The notes beneath the pieces are model-generated. The model did not search any database. It was not told the DNA's origin and saw nothing but the letters and a program-made list of their open reading frames with translations. The position numbers were made by a program, and so were the translations under genes. From the NCBI RefSeq assembly GCF_945859685.1, contig NC_079148.1:46325946-46389945 (forward strand): 64,000 nucleotides of DNA, in the 5' to 3' direction. How positions within the stretch are numbered: position 1 is the stretch's first letter; every line of letters starts with the position of its first letter. Source of the DNA: Eupeodes corollae. Taxonomy: Eukaryota > Arthropoda > Insecta > Diptera > Syrphidae. Positions 33,059 to 44,580 of the stretch are shown piece after piece.

Positions 33059-34498
33059 CAGCTGTGTTAAAAAAAGGGAATAAATCCAAAACGAATTGTT
33101 CAAAATAATAGGAGTAAACAAAATAAAGTATAAAAACTAAAAAAAAATATTCAATATTAAGATTTTTTTGTCAGCATTTTGTGGAAAATTTGTTGTCTTT
33201 TTTTATAATTGCTGCACATCTGCGTGGCATAGAGTTCACTAGGGCCTGACAACGCTCAACTGGAATTTGGTTCCATGTTTCCTCGACTGCGTCCCACAAC
33301 TGCCTCGAATTCAAGGGTCTTCGTCGAGAAACACCCTTTTTCCCATCTGCCCATAAATTTTCTATGCGATTGAGGTCAGGCGACTGAGCTGGCCAGTCCA
33401 TGACCTCAACCCCATTGACCCGAAACCATTCCTTGGCAGACTTACTGGTGTGTTTCAGGTCGTTGTCTTGTTGAAAAACCCATTTAACCGGCATATTCCA
33501 ACTCGCATAAGGCAGCATCACACTGGACATTATATCCAAATAAACGCGCTGGTCCATCATATGCCAATGATCTGATGTATGGGGCCAACACCAGCATATG
33601 AGAAACTGCCCCATGCCATCACTTTAGCACCTCCATGCTTTACCGTTTTAATGGTGTACCGAGGCTTAAACTCGGAATTTTCTGGACGTCGGACGTATTG
33701 CCTAGAGCCAGTTCCACCGAATAAAACAATTTTGGTCTCGTCAGTGCACAAAATGTTTCGCCATTTGGCTTCTTGCAAATTTCAAACGAGCGGCTACATG
33801 TTTTTTCGTAAGCATCGGCACTTTTCGTGGACTGCGAGCGGAAAGATTGTGTTCCAACAATCGCCTGCTTATTGTTACGCTGCTAACTGCTAGTCCTAGA
33901 TCTTCCTGGATCATCTTAGAGGACGCAAAAGGATCCTTTCGGCTGTAGCGAACAATACGACGATCGTCATTTTCACTCTTTTCTCGTTTCCATCCTCGGA
34001 TTTCGAGATTTTCGGATTTTCATATTTTACAGCATTGGCGATCAGAGCACCCCAACATCATCTTTATATCCTTTTACGTTTTTCCTTCATTTCACAACTT
34101 TTTTTTATGATTTCCCGTTTTTCGTCGGTGCAGTGCTTTCCTCGGCCCACTAAATAACCAAACTTGTTTAGATATTCGATATTCCAACTATTTAATATTC
34201 CTATTTTAATTTAGTTACTTACTGTTTATTTTTTTTAAGTGTTTGATGTTTTTGGTTTTTTACGTATATATAACTCACACTCCTATTATTTTGAATAGAC
34301 TGATTGAGAGTAAAGATCATTTGATCTCTGGTTACAAATGTAAACGGTTATGAATTGTAAACCAGTTCATTGTTTTATCATCTTTAATGTCCCGTTATAC
34401 TTACCGGTAGAGAAATGGGCTGATTACCAGTATACACATGGTAAAAAAACACTTGAGCAAATTTTGTTAAAGCACTCCTATTATTTTGAACACAGCTG
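33059..34498 (-). mobile_element. Tc1-like (DD34E) transposon, 1.44 kb, inactive
   Basis: Ends CAGCTGTGTT... at 33059 and the complement at 34498, both flanked by TA. A second TIR-type word (CACTCCTATTATTTTGAA) sits inside each end, giving IR/DR-style termini; another copy is at about 34275. Minus-strand transposase pieces: ILCTDETKIVLFGGTGSRQY (first D), WVFQQDNDLKHTSKSA (second D) and QSPDLNRIENLW (E). The spacing between the second D and E is 34 residues. The two parts are in different frames (33778-33557 and 33614-33171), and the helix-turn-helix half at 33780-34150 is badly degraded. Confidence 0.9.
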
Positions 34499-34575
34499 TA
34501 TGCACATGTGTTTTTTATTTACTAAGATTATTTGCCAGATCACTTCTAAAGACTATTGAAAAACGTTTATACATA

Positions 34576-34800
34576 CAGTGGCTCACAGCTTATTTGACCC
34601 ATCGGCATCGTGTATTAACAAGTTTATGAGAGAATAGTTCTTAAGCGAAGAAAGGTATCAGAAAAATAAAAACGCAGAAAGGTCCAATATGTTTATAACG
34701 TAAACAATATTTCTTCATTTATTTTACTAAAATTAAAATTGTATAACAAGATAACAAAAACAAATTTAAATCAATTATTCAGCGTCGCAGCTTATTTGAT
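34576..34800. mobile_element. Single end of another Tc1-type element
   Basis: TA then CAGTGGCTCACAGCTTATTT at 34576, and CGCAGCTTATTTGATA again at about 34785. The leading CAGTGGCTCACA is also the terminus of the Tc1 element at 50604. No right end or transposase follows; truncated. Confidence 0.55.
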
Positions 34801-34803
34801 ATA

Positions 34804-35095
34804 TTATCTTCCATCACTGGTTCGTTCATTTTCATAAGAGCAACTGCTATGTAGGTCTTGAAGCCTAAAATAATTGTATATTTTCCAGGAATTTACAGTA
34901 ACACTGTCGATCAAAATCACAAAGGGTGGCCACCACCACTTTTTTCCTTTTAAATTGATTCTATAGTTACATATTCCATTGTCATGCAAATCAACTCCTC
35001 CACTCACGAGAGGTTCAATTGTACAGTTATTAGTAGCAACGCGTCGCCCGAGAATTGGTTTGTTGTATACGCCATTTTTAGGAATTTGGGAAATC
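34804..35095 (-). pseudogene. piggyBac-type transposase fragment (C-terminal)
   Basis: The minus strand encodes NAISQIPKNGVYNKPILGRR, then LVSGGVDLHDNGICNYRINL and KGKKWWWPPFVILIDSVTVN. The M/S-GGVD-x-x-D motif with the last catalytic D, followed by YR-x-x-x-x-x-KKW-W-x-x-F-x-x-x-ID, is the DDE_Tnp_1_7 (PGBD) signature. Only this ~95-residue end survives and no TTAA-flanked ends were identified. Confidence 0.85.
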
Positions 35096-35722
35096 GCATT
35101 TAAAGGTTTGCGGTCATATAAAAAAAAAATAAACCGATAGAATTTTTTCTATTTTTTATATAGTATTGTGTGGAATATATTCTTTTGATTACTGTATTCA
35201 AAACTGCCCCACCTCTTTTTGTTTTGGAATTATAAAGGTTTTTAGCCAAAATGAGTTTGTCGTATACGCCACCAAATTCAACTTTTTTCTCCATCCCATA
35301 CACGTACGACAAAGTGAACGCACGTACGACATTCCAATATTCAAGCATAAAGTATAATCACATACGAATCGGTATGAAAACCATCTAAAAAAAGTCAACT
35401 TTCAATTTTTAACAGTCTTTTTATTTATTTAATGAATAACGTTAACATGAAAAACTGTCTTTTGTTTTTAAGGCAGTTTATTAAATCATAATAAAATTAA
35501 TTATTGTTCTGTTAAGAACAAATTGTAACAGCTAAAAAGTAATTTGGTACAATAACATAATAATAAAAAAATAATTTTTGAAATGTTTCGCCTACGCAAC
35601 GTTGGGGACAAATGGGTACCCTTAACATGTTTGAAGTTTAAACAAAGGAAGAGCAGAAACATTTGTCTTGAAGTTTTAAATATCAAAATTACAGAAACAG
35701 AGTTGGGTAAAGCATATTCCAC
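35096..35722. other. No recognisable feature
   Basis: Region between the piggyBac fragment and the palindromic insertion. Open frames at 35100-35398 overlap on both strands with no family similarity; two neighbouring CGTACGAC words at 35302-35331 may be chance. Confidence 0.4.
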
Positions 35723-35793
35723 ACTCTTGACATAGAGAAAATATATTATAATATATAATATAATATATAATATATTTCCTCTATGACTCTTGA
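35723..35793. repeat. 55-bp palindromic mini-insertion with 8-bp target duplication
   Basis: ACTCTTGA occurs at 35723-35730 and 35786-35793, directly bordering a palindrome (35731-35785) whose arms read CATAGAGAAAATATATTATA and, from the other side, CATAGAGGAAATATATTATA. An 8-bp duplication with CA...TG ends fits a hAT- or P-like element reduced to its TIRs. Confidence 0.65.
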
Positions 35794-36004
35794 TGTGCTA
35801 TTAAAAAAACTGTCTTCTGCGTTTATTTGGGATCGGATTAAAAGTTACTTGATCGTCTAAAATGGTTTTTTCCATCATATTTGGACAAATTTATGTTTGT
35901 TTTTCTTTACGGACGATCGAAGAACTCCAAATTCGATCTTAAATACACACAGGAGAAAGTTAAGGATTTTGGTGGAAACACTGTTACCTAAGACTAGTTC
36001 TTTT

Positions 36005-36262
36005 TGGCACTATGATAAGACTTCATGCCGGAGGTCTTGAGTTCAAACAGTACCTATGCCATTTAAAGTTTTTTTTTCACGGGTACTGCTGCTTAAGAGG
36101 AATTGACAAATCGTCGAGGAGTAATTCTTGTCATGAAAAGTGCTTTCTCAAATTAGCCGTTTGGATTCGGCTTAAAACTGTAGGACCCCTTCATCCCTGG
36201 CAAAAGTACTCGCAGTTACTAGACCCGAGTTCTCAACGAACTGTTGTGCCACCTAATTTATT
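36005..36262 (+). mobile_element. tRNA-derived SINE, copy 2
   Basis: Same order as 10672-10960: a degraded tRNA-like head with B-box remnant GAGTTCAAAC, then TTCACGGGTACTGC, AGTAATTCTTGTCATGAAAA, GTGCTTTCTCAAATTA, GGATTCGGCTTAAAACTGTA, and the tail CCACCTAATTTATTT. Diverged by roughly a fifth in the head, less in the body. Confidence 0.7.
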
Positions 36263-36487
36263 TTTAAATTTAGATGATATTTTTTTAAGTATAGAGTGCT
36301 CCTATTTTCTTCCAACATTGTCATATAAATCATATTGACTAATTTCGTTATAAATCTGGATTCTTGCCCATGGATTATGTACATATACAAGATATTTTTA
36401 AAAGCAAACATAAAATACTTATACAAAAAAAATCTAAAATTAAAAATTAAAACAAAAAATCGAACACAAATTTTGTTTTGCAATAAC

Positions 36488-36798
36488 TTACCGTTTTAAA
36501 AAACACTCTGAAGAAATTAACGAATCCAAAATCTCCATATTGAAATCGCCAGCAGCTAAATATCCAAAACACTTACTTCGCTGAAACCCTAAAGTATACA
36601 AATGCACAAGCATGAGCAACAGTGTTTTGACAGCAATAATCAACATGGCTGATCTAAAAAGAGAAAAACCGAATAAAAAGTGGTCAATTGCCGAAATTAT
36701 GTATAAGAATAATTGCCTTACCTTCATCAATAATTGTAGCAGCAGCTTCTTCTATAAGCGAATCAATAATTTGTTTTTTTTTCAGTTTTCCTCGGCAT
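36488..36798 (-). CDS. Possible two-exon gene start, unidentified
   Basis: ATG at 36798 opens MPRKTEKKQIIDSLIEEAAA followed by TIIDE, then a donor GAAG|GTAAGG at 36723/36722. A pyrimidine-rich acceptor (TTTTTAG, or ATCAG 5 bp on) follows near 36650. Using the ATCAG acceptor keeps the frame: AMLIIAVKTLLLMLVHLYTL, then GFQRSKCFGYLAAGDFNMEI and a donor ACG|GTAAGTT at about 36490. The hydrophobic block could be a membrane segment. Short KK-x-x-x-IDSLIEEA starts are also seen in some transposon proteins, so a Harbinger-type origin is possible. No downstream exon found before the SINE. Confidence 0.25.
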
Positions 36799-37038
36799 AT
36801 TAAAACCAAAATAAACTTTTGGATTTCACATAAAAATAACAATAATCAGCTGTTCTCACAACTGTCAAAAATCGTTGCAAGAACACCTTGCTTTTTTATT
36901 TGCTTTTCGGGCGTTCACTATGTTGTGCATATATTTACACTCAATTGCAATTCCCAGACTAAATGCACTAGATCGTGAATTCCCCTATTGTAATTTTGGT
37001 GTATAAATATGCTTTCATGTGGGTCTTAACATAATATA

Positions 37039-37290
37039 CAGTCCCTGGCCATATTATTAGACGTACTTAAGATTTTCATAACTTCCAGTTATTTTAATCA
37101 GGTGTTCGAATATTGTAATGCATTTAAGTTATTTTGTATGCAGAATATAAACTCCTTCCTAGAAATAAAGCAACAGATTTAAATAGATTAAACAGCCTCA
37201 GTTCTGCGCGGCATAACGTCAAAGCATGATTTGACTGTTTCCTGAATTTGTGGGTGGTGATTCCATACGTGAATTACTCTTTCAATAAGT
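37039..37290 (-). mobile_element. Tc1-type fragment: TIR plus transposase C-terminus
   Basis: TA then CAGTCCCTGGCCATATTATT at 37039, a classic Tc1 family end. At 37190-37275 the minus strand encodes VWNHHPQIQETVKSCFDVMP followed by RRTEAV, the usual C-terminal W-x-x-x-(P)-x-x-x-x-x-x-x-x-x-SMPRR block. The rest of the element is absent. Confidence 0.75.
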
Positions 37291-37907
37291 GAAATAAAAT
37301 ATTTGCGCTAAAACAGAAAAAGTCCATGTCTTCCTTCTTCCATCTTAAAGTGAATTTTGGACCGCTATAACTTAAGAACTAAATAGGGTCATTAGTACAT
37401 CACCAAAGGGTCGTTTCCTTTTTTTTCTGAGAAAATGTTGAAACAAAATATTTATATCAAGAATTGTATCACTCTGAAACTTGATTTGCCAATAAAAAAA
37501 CATTTTTCCAAACGTAAAACAATTAAATAAAATTTTCCACACAAAAACATGATTTTTAAAACATTTTTCAACTTTATCGAAAGTTTTTCGAAGTAAGGCT
37601 ATTTTTATATCTAATTTACCTGGACTACAAATCAAGTTTAGATTATTTTCTGTGGAGATTCTGTTAAATGGAGATTTTTTTTGGGAAACTTTACAAGACC
37701 CCTTTATAGACCTTTGGTTTTTATGAAGGGCACCTAGATTAACCCTCTTCCACAATTAAAACAAATAAACAATTGTTCCCTCCAACACGTTTTCTACGTT
37801 GTGTTGATCAGAAATGATCTCCATATTTGGAAATCTTGATCATTGATCTTAAGGGAATATGTTTTTATTTCTAGATTTTCAAAAAGAAATGGACTGACAA
37901 TATAATT
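37291..37907. other. No recognisable feature
   Basis: AT-rich sequence; the minus frame at 37372-37755 has low-complexity Lys/Phe composition and no motif. Confidence 0.4.
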
Positions 37908-39196
37908 AAAGGGTGATTTTTTTGAGGTTAGGATTTTCATGCATTAGTATTTGACAGATCACGCGGGATTTCAGACATGGTGTCAAAGAGAAAGATGCTC
38001 AGTATGCTTTGACATTTCATCATGAATAGACTTACTAACGAGCAACGCTTGCAAATCATTGAATTTTATTACCAAAATCAGTGTTCGGTTCGAAATGTGT
38101 TTCGCGCCTTACGTCCGATTTATGGTCTACATAATCGACCAAGTGAGCAAACAATTAATGCGATTGTGACCAAGTTTCGCACTCAGTTTACTTTATTGGA
38201 CATTAAACCAACCACACGAATGCGTACAGTGCGTACAGAAGAGAATATTGCGTCTGTTTCTGAGAGTGTTGCTGAAGACCGTGAAATGTCGATTCGTCGC
38301 CGTTCTCAGCAATTGGGTTTGTGTTATTCGACCACATGGAAGATTTTACGCAAAGATCTTGGTGTAAAACCGTATAAAATAGAGCTCGTGCAAGAACTGA
38401 AGCCGAACGATCTGCCACAACGTCGAATTTTCAGTGAATGGGCCCTAGAAAAGTTGGCAGAAAATCCGCTTTCTTATCGACAAATTTTGTTCAGCGATGA
38501 GGCTCATTTGGTTGAATGGCTACGTAAATAAGCAAAATTGCCGCATTTGGAGTGAAGAGCAACCAGAAGCCGTTCAAGAACTGCCCATGCATCCCGAAAA
38601 ATGCACTGTTTGGTGTGGTTTGTACGCTGGTGGAATCATTGGACCGTATTTTTTCAAAGATGCTGTTGGACGCAACGTTACGGTGAATGGCGATCGCTAT
38701 CGTTCAATGCTAACAAACTTTTTGTTGCCAAAAATGGAAGAACTGAACTTGGTTGACATGTGGTTTCAACAAGATGGCGGCACACAGCTCGCGATTCTAT
38801 GGCCATTTTGAGGGAAAACTTCGGAGAACAATTCATCTCAAGGAATGGACCGGTAAGTTGGCCACCAAGATCATGCGATTTGGCGCCTTTAGACTATTTT
38901 TTGTGGGGCTACGTCAAGTCTAAAGTCTACACAAATAAGCCAGCAACTATTCCAGCTTTGGAAGACAACATTTCCGAAGAAATTCGGGCTATTCCGGCCG
39001 AAATGCTCGAAAAAGTTACCCAAAATTGGACTTTCCGAATGGACCACCTAAGACGCAGCCGCGGTCAACATTTAAATGAAATTATCTTCAAAAAGTAAAT
39101 GTCATGGACCATTCTAACGTTTCAAATAAAGAATAGATGAGATTTTATGCGTTTTTTTTTTTTAAAAGTTCTCAAGCTCTTAAAAAATCACCGTTT
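37908..39196 (+). mobile_element. rosa-like (DD41D-type) mariner-superfamily element, frameshifted
   Basis: Ends AAAGGGTGATTTTTT (37908) and AAAAAATCACCGTTT (to 39196). Transposase from 38022: N-terminal HTH region MNRLTNEQRLQIIEFYYQNQ, linker RRRSQQLGLCYSTTWKILRK, first D in ILFSDEAH, second D in MWFQQDG, third D in CDLAPLDYFLWGYVKSKVY, C-terminus ending NEIIFKK at 39098. Two lesions: loss of one or two T residues after GAGGCTCATTT at 38505, and a small deletion after QQDGG at 38775 (a DGATCHTAR-type motif is expected). In intact relatives about 41 residues separate the second and third D, which suggests the rosa group; I infer this spacing because the copy is deleted there. Confidence 0.85.
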
Positions 39197-39399
39197 ATAT
39201 GAGAATATTTTTGTTATGTTAGTAAGAAAACTGCGAAATATGAAAACACAAAAAATGTAGACAGTAATTATTATGTACAAAACTTTGAGTAGGCTTAAAT
39301 ATTTTTCAAATTTAATGTATTTTTTTAAACTATTATATTGGGCTGGCATACACATTTTTATGTATGAAATTACTCTTTCTGAAGACCAACATATGTAAA

Positions 39400-40207
39400 T
39401 GGGCAGGTTCAGGCGAAATAAGGGACTTAAAAGTAAGGCAAGTTTCTAGTATCTGATTGGTTAGCTGCCAAAAATGTGCCTTCCAATTAAGGCAACTTCA
39501 TTGGAGAGTTCACTGGAAAGTTAATCAAGACAAATCTCCCTTAAGCCTAGTACATACTTCCTCGTGAAGTGAACGTTCGCCAGTGGAGAAAGTGAACTTT
39601 TGACATTGCTCACTGGTACACACTTGTGAGTACACGTTGTGAACATTTGACTTCAGCTTCACCAACAGTTCCCGTACATTTTGCACGTGAATTGCCCGTG
39701 AACGAAAACTCTCCACTTTGTTCTCCACTCAGCTTCACGAGCAAGTTCACGGGTGAACCCAAAAATTGAAATTTGTATGGGTTCACGAGATGGTTCACAA
39801 GTATGTACTAGGCTTTACTATTAAGTCAAGTCTACTTCTGTCAAAAAGACAGTTTATTATGTCTTTTACTTCAACTGAAAGCTGAACTTTGTTGGGCTAT
39901 GATTTAATTATTTTCTACAATACTTTATTTAATGTTTTGTTTAAAAAGGTTCCTTGTCAATTTGGAAAAGAAATAAGTAATATTTCTTTACAATACAAAA
40001 TACAAATTGTAATGGACTTGTAGCTTGCCTTATGAATGTTTTTGTAAGTATTTGTACAATGAACTTAAAGTAGAAGTCTGTGAAGTAAAGTTCTGAATTT
40101 GAAACTCATGACATTTGGAAAAGTAAATAGTTGCCTTGGTCAAAACTCACGTTCAAAGGATGAAGTTGACTGCAAATGAAGTCCCTTGTGTTGTCTGAAC
40201 TTGCCCA
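39400..40207. mobile_element. hAT-like non-autonomous TIR element
   Basis: Left end TGGGCAGGTTCAGGCGAAAT and right end ...TTGTCTGAACTTGCCCA are inverted repeats (about 28 bp, imperfect), bordered by ATGTAAA on each side, so a 7-8 bp target duplication. No ORF. The body contains the MITE at 39544-39814. A partial relative is at 26761-27040. Confidence 0.75.
39544..39814. mobile_element. 271-bp MITE with TTA target duplication (Harbinger-like)
   Basis: Ends AGCCTAGTACATACTT and AAGTATGTACTAGGCT, flanked by TTA at 39541-39543 and 39815-39817. A TTA/TAA 3-bp duplication is typical of PIF/Harbinger. Subterminal GTTCAC/GTGAAC words recur many times inside in both orientations. It sits within the hAT-like element. 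Confidence 0.85.
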
Positions 40208-41968
40208 ATGTAAATCTCTCTGTTGTATGTATTAACATATTAAGATTTCTATATGTTTTCGTTGATTTGAAATATTTCATTTAAGTTTGAATTGCTTGTT
40301 TTATGAATTTCTCATAGGGTTTTCCATGGGTAGATTCAGATTTCAGTCAAAAATTGGGTTTTATTTCTTAGCGTATGGAACAAGATTAGAAATATTTTTT
40401 TTTGTTTGTCATTTTGTGAGTGTAACTTAGTGTACGTGTTGCCGAGTACGGTTTAGCTGTCAGATTACCATGCATATGATTTTATATGATTGTATTAGTG
40501 ATTGTGAGAAAACAATCTGATTAACAGATCTGATCTTAGATTAAAAATAATTCAATTTATTTTGCCTTATAGAATGCAAAAACAGGATAAATTTGTGTTT
40601 TGACAGATCTGGATCAAAATTAAATTGATTTATTTTATCCATGGAAAATACTACTCGCATTTTTACATGAAACTTATTTTTTGTTTGCTTTAAGTAAATC
40701 TATAACACAGGTTTTTGTAAAATTGAATTGATATCCTTTAAAGAAAATTTTTGGAAAAATCTTGGATAAGTTTTTTTTAAACGAAAATCTGTAGAAACTA
40801 CAAGCCCAATACAAACATGACATTGGGAGAAGGATAAATCATAACATGTAGCGTCATCACTATAACGTTTCATGAAAATATAATTTTACTTATCGCAACT
40901 ATGATATGGATAAATAAAATAACTTTATACATATGAGCCGTTTTTTTTTTTCAAAAATAGAAAATTCAAACCGATAACAAAAGAATGGAACCCCACCACA
41001 ATGAACAGAAAATATGTACACGATAAAGAATTTATGTTTCTTCGAAGAATATAATTACATGCATACATTATGTACATATGGATACAAAATAAATAAATTA
41101 TATACATTCTTATATACTATATATGCGTTTCTTATCATACAAATAAATAACAACATATTTTTTACTTTAAATAATTTTGCAACTATTAAAGGACTTGTTA
41201 AAATATGAATTTTAATCAGTTATAAAATGTCAGCCGTTGAGCGCACTTAAACTTGTGAATTTTGAAAAAAGAAAAAAAGTGAATTCTATAAAAAAGTGAA
41301 TAATTATTCTTATTATTTAAACAGCCTACGAGCCGGTCCATCATTTGGCAATCTAACTGAATTCGAAAATGTTAGCTGCCTAGTGAAGGGCTTCCTTGTA
41401 TGTGTTAAACTGCAATTATCTTCTTTTAAATGCCTTTGAACCGTTGTAATATTCAAAAATATTTTAGTAAAATCATGATTTCTTAAATAATTAAAAAAAA
41501 ATAGTTTTTGTTTAAATATTTCTTAGTGGTGAAGCCTTAAAAGTATTTGAATTTATTTTTCTTAAAATTGTACTGCTCCAAGGATTATTTTCGATATCTC
41601 TTAATATGACGTCAACTTCCTGAAGGATGGTTTATGTACAAAATATTGGATATGGTCCATTTTTCAAAGTATCAACATCACAATTCACTAAACATGGATC
41701 TTTAACAGAGAACTTGTATCCGTCATTTAAATTTGTTCAACAATAAAGTTTAGTTTTTGTGGTTGAAGTTTCATAACTACATTCTATAATAACTATGTCT
41801 GGAGAGTTTGTGATTTGTGTTTTCTGAAAACAATATACAAAATTCTGAAATCAGAAATTTATATTAGAATTAAAATCCCAACCTTTCTTCTTAAAATTTT
41901 CATATTACATTTTTCAAGCACGAGATTATCAAAGGAGCCATTTTGTTTTAAAAAAAAACATTCGTACA
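40208..41968. other. No recognisable feature
   Basis: A 1.8-kb AT-rich stretch. Short open frames at 40925-41208 and 41815-42021 are low-complexity. ATTTAAACAG|CCTACGAGCC at 41319-41338 looks like a splice acceptor but is followed by stops in all likely frames within a few dozen bases. Confidence 0.4.
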
Positions 41969-43440
41969 TATATTTACTTACTTACTTACTTAACGTGGCG
42001 CTACAGTTCTGTGTGAAATAGGGCCACACCCAACAAACTTCTCCATCTAGGTCGGTCCCTAGCTAGATGTCTCCAGTTTCGAGCTCCAAGTTGGGTGAGG
42101 TCACCTTCCACTTGTGCGCGCCACCTGATCCGCGGTCTTCCTCTACTGCGCTGTCCATTTTTGCCGCCTCTGCCTCAATACTCACAAAAGCCCCATTGAC
42201 ATCACGCTGAGTTCTTCCGATTATGTCAATGTCATCAGCATATGCCAGTAATTGGACAGACTTTTGAAAGATAGTGCCTCTAGTGTTGACGTGTGAGCTC
42301 TGCACTATTCTTTCAAGCACGATGTTAAAAAAATCGCATGACAGCGCATCACCTTGTCTAAAACAAGGACATCGAAAGGTTCTGTTAAGTTGTTTCCAAC
42401 CTTTATGGAGCAGCGTGAATTCTCCATGGTCATCCTGCACAAACGGACGAGTTTGGCAGGGATGCCAAAACTAGACATGGATCTATACAACTCGTCCCTG
42501 TAGATGCTGTCATATGCGGCCTTGAAATCGATGAAAAGATGGTGGGTGTCGATTTGGTGCTCTTGAGTTTTTTCCAGGATCTGCCGTAATGTGAATATTT
42601 GATCAACTGTGGACTTTCCTGGTCTAAAACCACACTTATAAGGACCTATCAGGTTTTTGACGATGGGCTTTAGACGTTCACATATTACGGCAGAGAAGAT
42701 TTTATAGGCGATGTTAAGTAGACTTATTCCTCTATAGTTGGTGCAGTTTAGAGGGTCTCCTTTTTTCAGGATCGGGCAAACAATACTGAGGTTCTATTCA
42801 TCGGGCATGCTTTCTTCCGACCATATCTTACAGATAAGTTGGTGCATGCTCATAACCAACTTATCTCTAGCTGCTTTAAAGAGCTCGGCATTCAAGCCAT
42901 CCGCTCCAGCGGCTTTTCTAGACTTCAACTTAGATATGGCAATCTTTACTTCATCTAAGTCGGGAGGACGGGATTGTTGGCTTTCGTCGTCTATATTGAA
43001 TCGGAATTCAGTTCTTCGTCGCCGTTATACAGTCTGCAGAAGTGGTCCTTCCATATCCTCAGCATTGACTGCGGTTCCACTATGATGTTTCCACTTTCGT
43101 CTTTGCAGCCTTCGGTTCTAGGTTTATGTACCTGTGAATTTCGTTTCACCTGTTCATAAAACTTTCGAACCTCATTCCTGCTTTTATACCTCTCAACATC
43201 TTCGACCGCACGCTTCTCATGCCCTCTCTTTTTCCTTCTGAGAAGTCGGCGTTCTTCTCGCCTCTTTTGCTCATAGAGCTCACGAGCAGCTCTCGTCCTT
43301 TTATGCAGCGCCGCTTTGCATGCCTGTTGTTTGGCTGCATTTGCCTGCCGACATTCCTCATCAAACCAGGGGTTCCTTGTTGGTGGCTGTTTGAAACCCA
43401 GCACATCAGAGGCGGGTTCTCTGAGAACTTTATTATCATG
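41969..43440 (-). mobile_element. 5'-truncated LINE with (TAAG)n 3' tail
   Basis: Minus-strand parts: PTRNPWFDEECRQANAAKQQ (43395-43340), a strongly basic linker, WKDHFCRLYNGDEE (about 43030), RT blocks including CRMTMENSRCSIKV (42430) and LLAYADDIDIIGRT (42240), then a C-terminal end (TQLGARNWRHLARDRPRWRS in another frame, about 42090). The catalytic YADD is intact. Between YADD and the C-terminal end a deletion joins EAEAAKMDSAV to the last block, and several frameshifts occur. The 3' end is GTTAAGTAAGTAAGTAAGTAA. Clade not assigned. Confidence 0.8.
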
Positions 43441-44498
43441 ATCTTAAATGATAATTCAAAAATGCAGGGTGGGATTGGTATAAGGTATTAAAAGGCTAGT
43501 AAAATGTATTAAAATGAACATACATATGTCTCAATAAAAAAAAACTGAATTAAAATTTATTTGTTTTTTATTATTTTCTAAAATGCTGTATACCTAAACA
43601 GATACATATTATGTAGTATGTACATTCAGTCATACGCACACACTTTGCGATGTTTGAATTAGTAAATCTGTTGAGCTTTTGGAAACCGTTGATTAGTTGA
43701 TTAAATGGATTAAAAACTATAAAGCTAAAAAACGACATCCAAAAGTCTAAGTTTTAATCTTAAAGCGGACATTTCTTGATAATTATTCTTTCCTGAAACT
43801 AACTCCTCTAAAAATTAAAGACATTTTGTTGTCTTCAAAGATTTTAAAAGCCCTATTATAGCTATCTACTAGATACTTGATACATAACAATATTTTTGAT
43901 GCATTGGTATTATATTATGGCTATCAACAGACTATCAACTTTGTTGATGAACTGTGAATTTTGTCATTATTGTGAATGATTTGTTGACATACTTGGCAGT
44001 ACGAATATCAAAAAAATTGATAAACATCAATATCATATCAACCACAAATTCTTGGTTGATACGTCTCAAATAGTTTTTGATTTAGAAAAAAATTATAAAA
44101 GGTAGAGTAAGTTCGGGTAATGTGTAGTGGTCGGATAATGTGGAGCACCACTGTATTCGCTCTCCTGAGCAAGAACGAGTTGGTGTTTGTTTGTCATCCA
44201 TTAGCTTACTAACACAAAGACATTTATCAGTTACTGCCACGTGCGCAGACGTAAAAGGTTTTGCGCAGTTTGACCTTATTTGTTTTGGAGTGCAGTCGTT
44301 GTTAGTTTTCGTTCCGAGAAAAAAGTTTCTGAGCGTAAGAACAATTTTCATTTTTATAACACTTTTTTTTGTCTGTTTTATGAAATGGTGATCTATCGAA
44401 ATATTAAGTGAGTTAGTGTTTCGTCTTGCATTTAATAATTCTTTTTTATAATTTTATTCGTTTTGTGCCTTTCGGCTTATGTGGAGTACCTTGAAGAG

Positions 44499-44527
44499 GG
44501 TAATGTGGAGTAGTACTCCACATTACC
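44499..44527. promoter_or_regulatory. Palindrome of the element's subterminal motif, 54 bp upstream of the transposase ATG
   Basis: Arms GGTAATGTGGAGTA and TACTCCACATTACC with a single G between. The same motif occurs at both ends of the transposon, so it is a plausible binding site for the encoded protein; binding is inferred, not shown. Confidence 0.55.
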
Positions 44528-44580
44528 AGATTTTTTTATGAAATTAAATTTTCCTCAAACATTTACAGATTTTTTTAAAA

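Noticed and set aside
41319..41410. Splice acceptor-like ATTTAAACAG followed by a possible exon
   Set aside because: Stops close all frames quickly and no partner exon was found.
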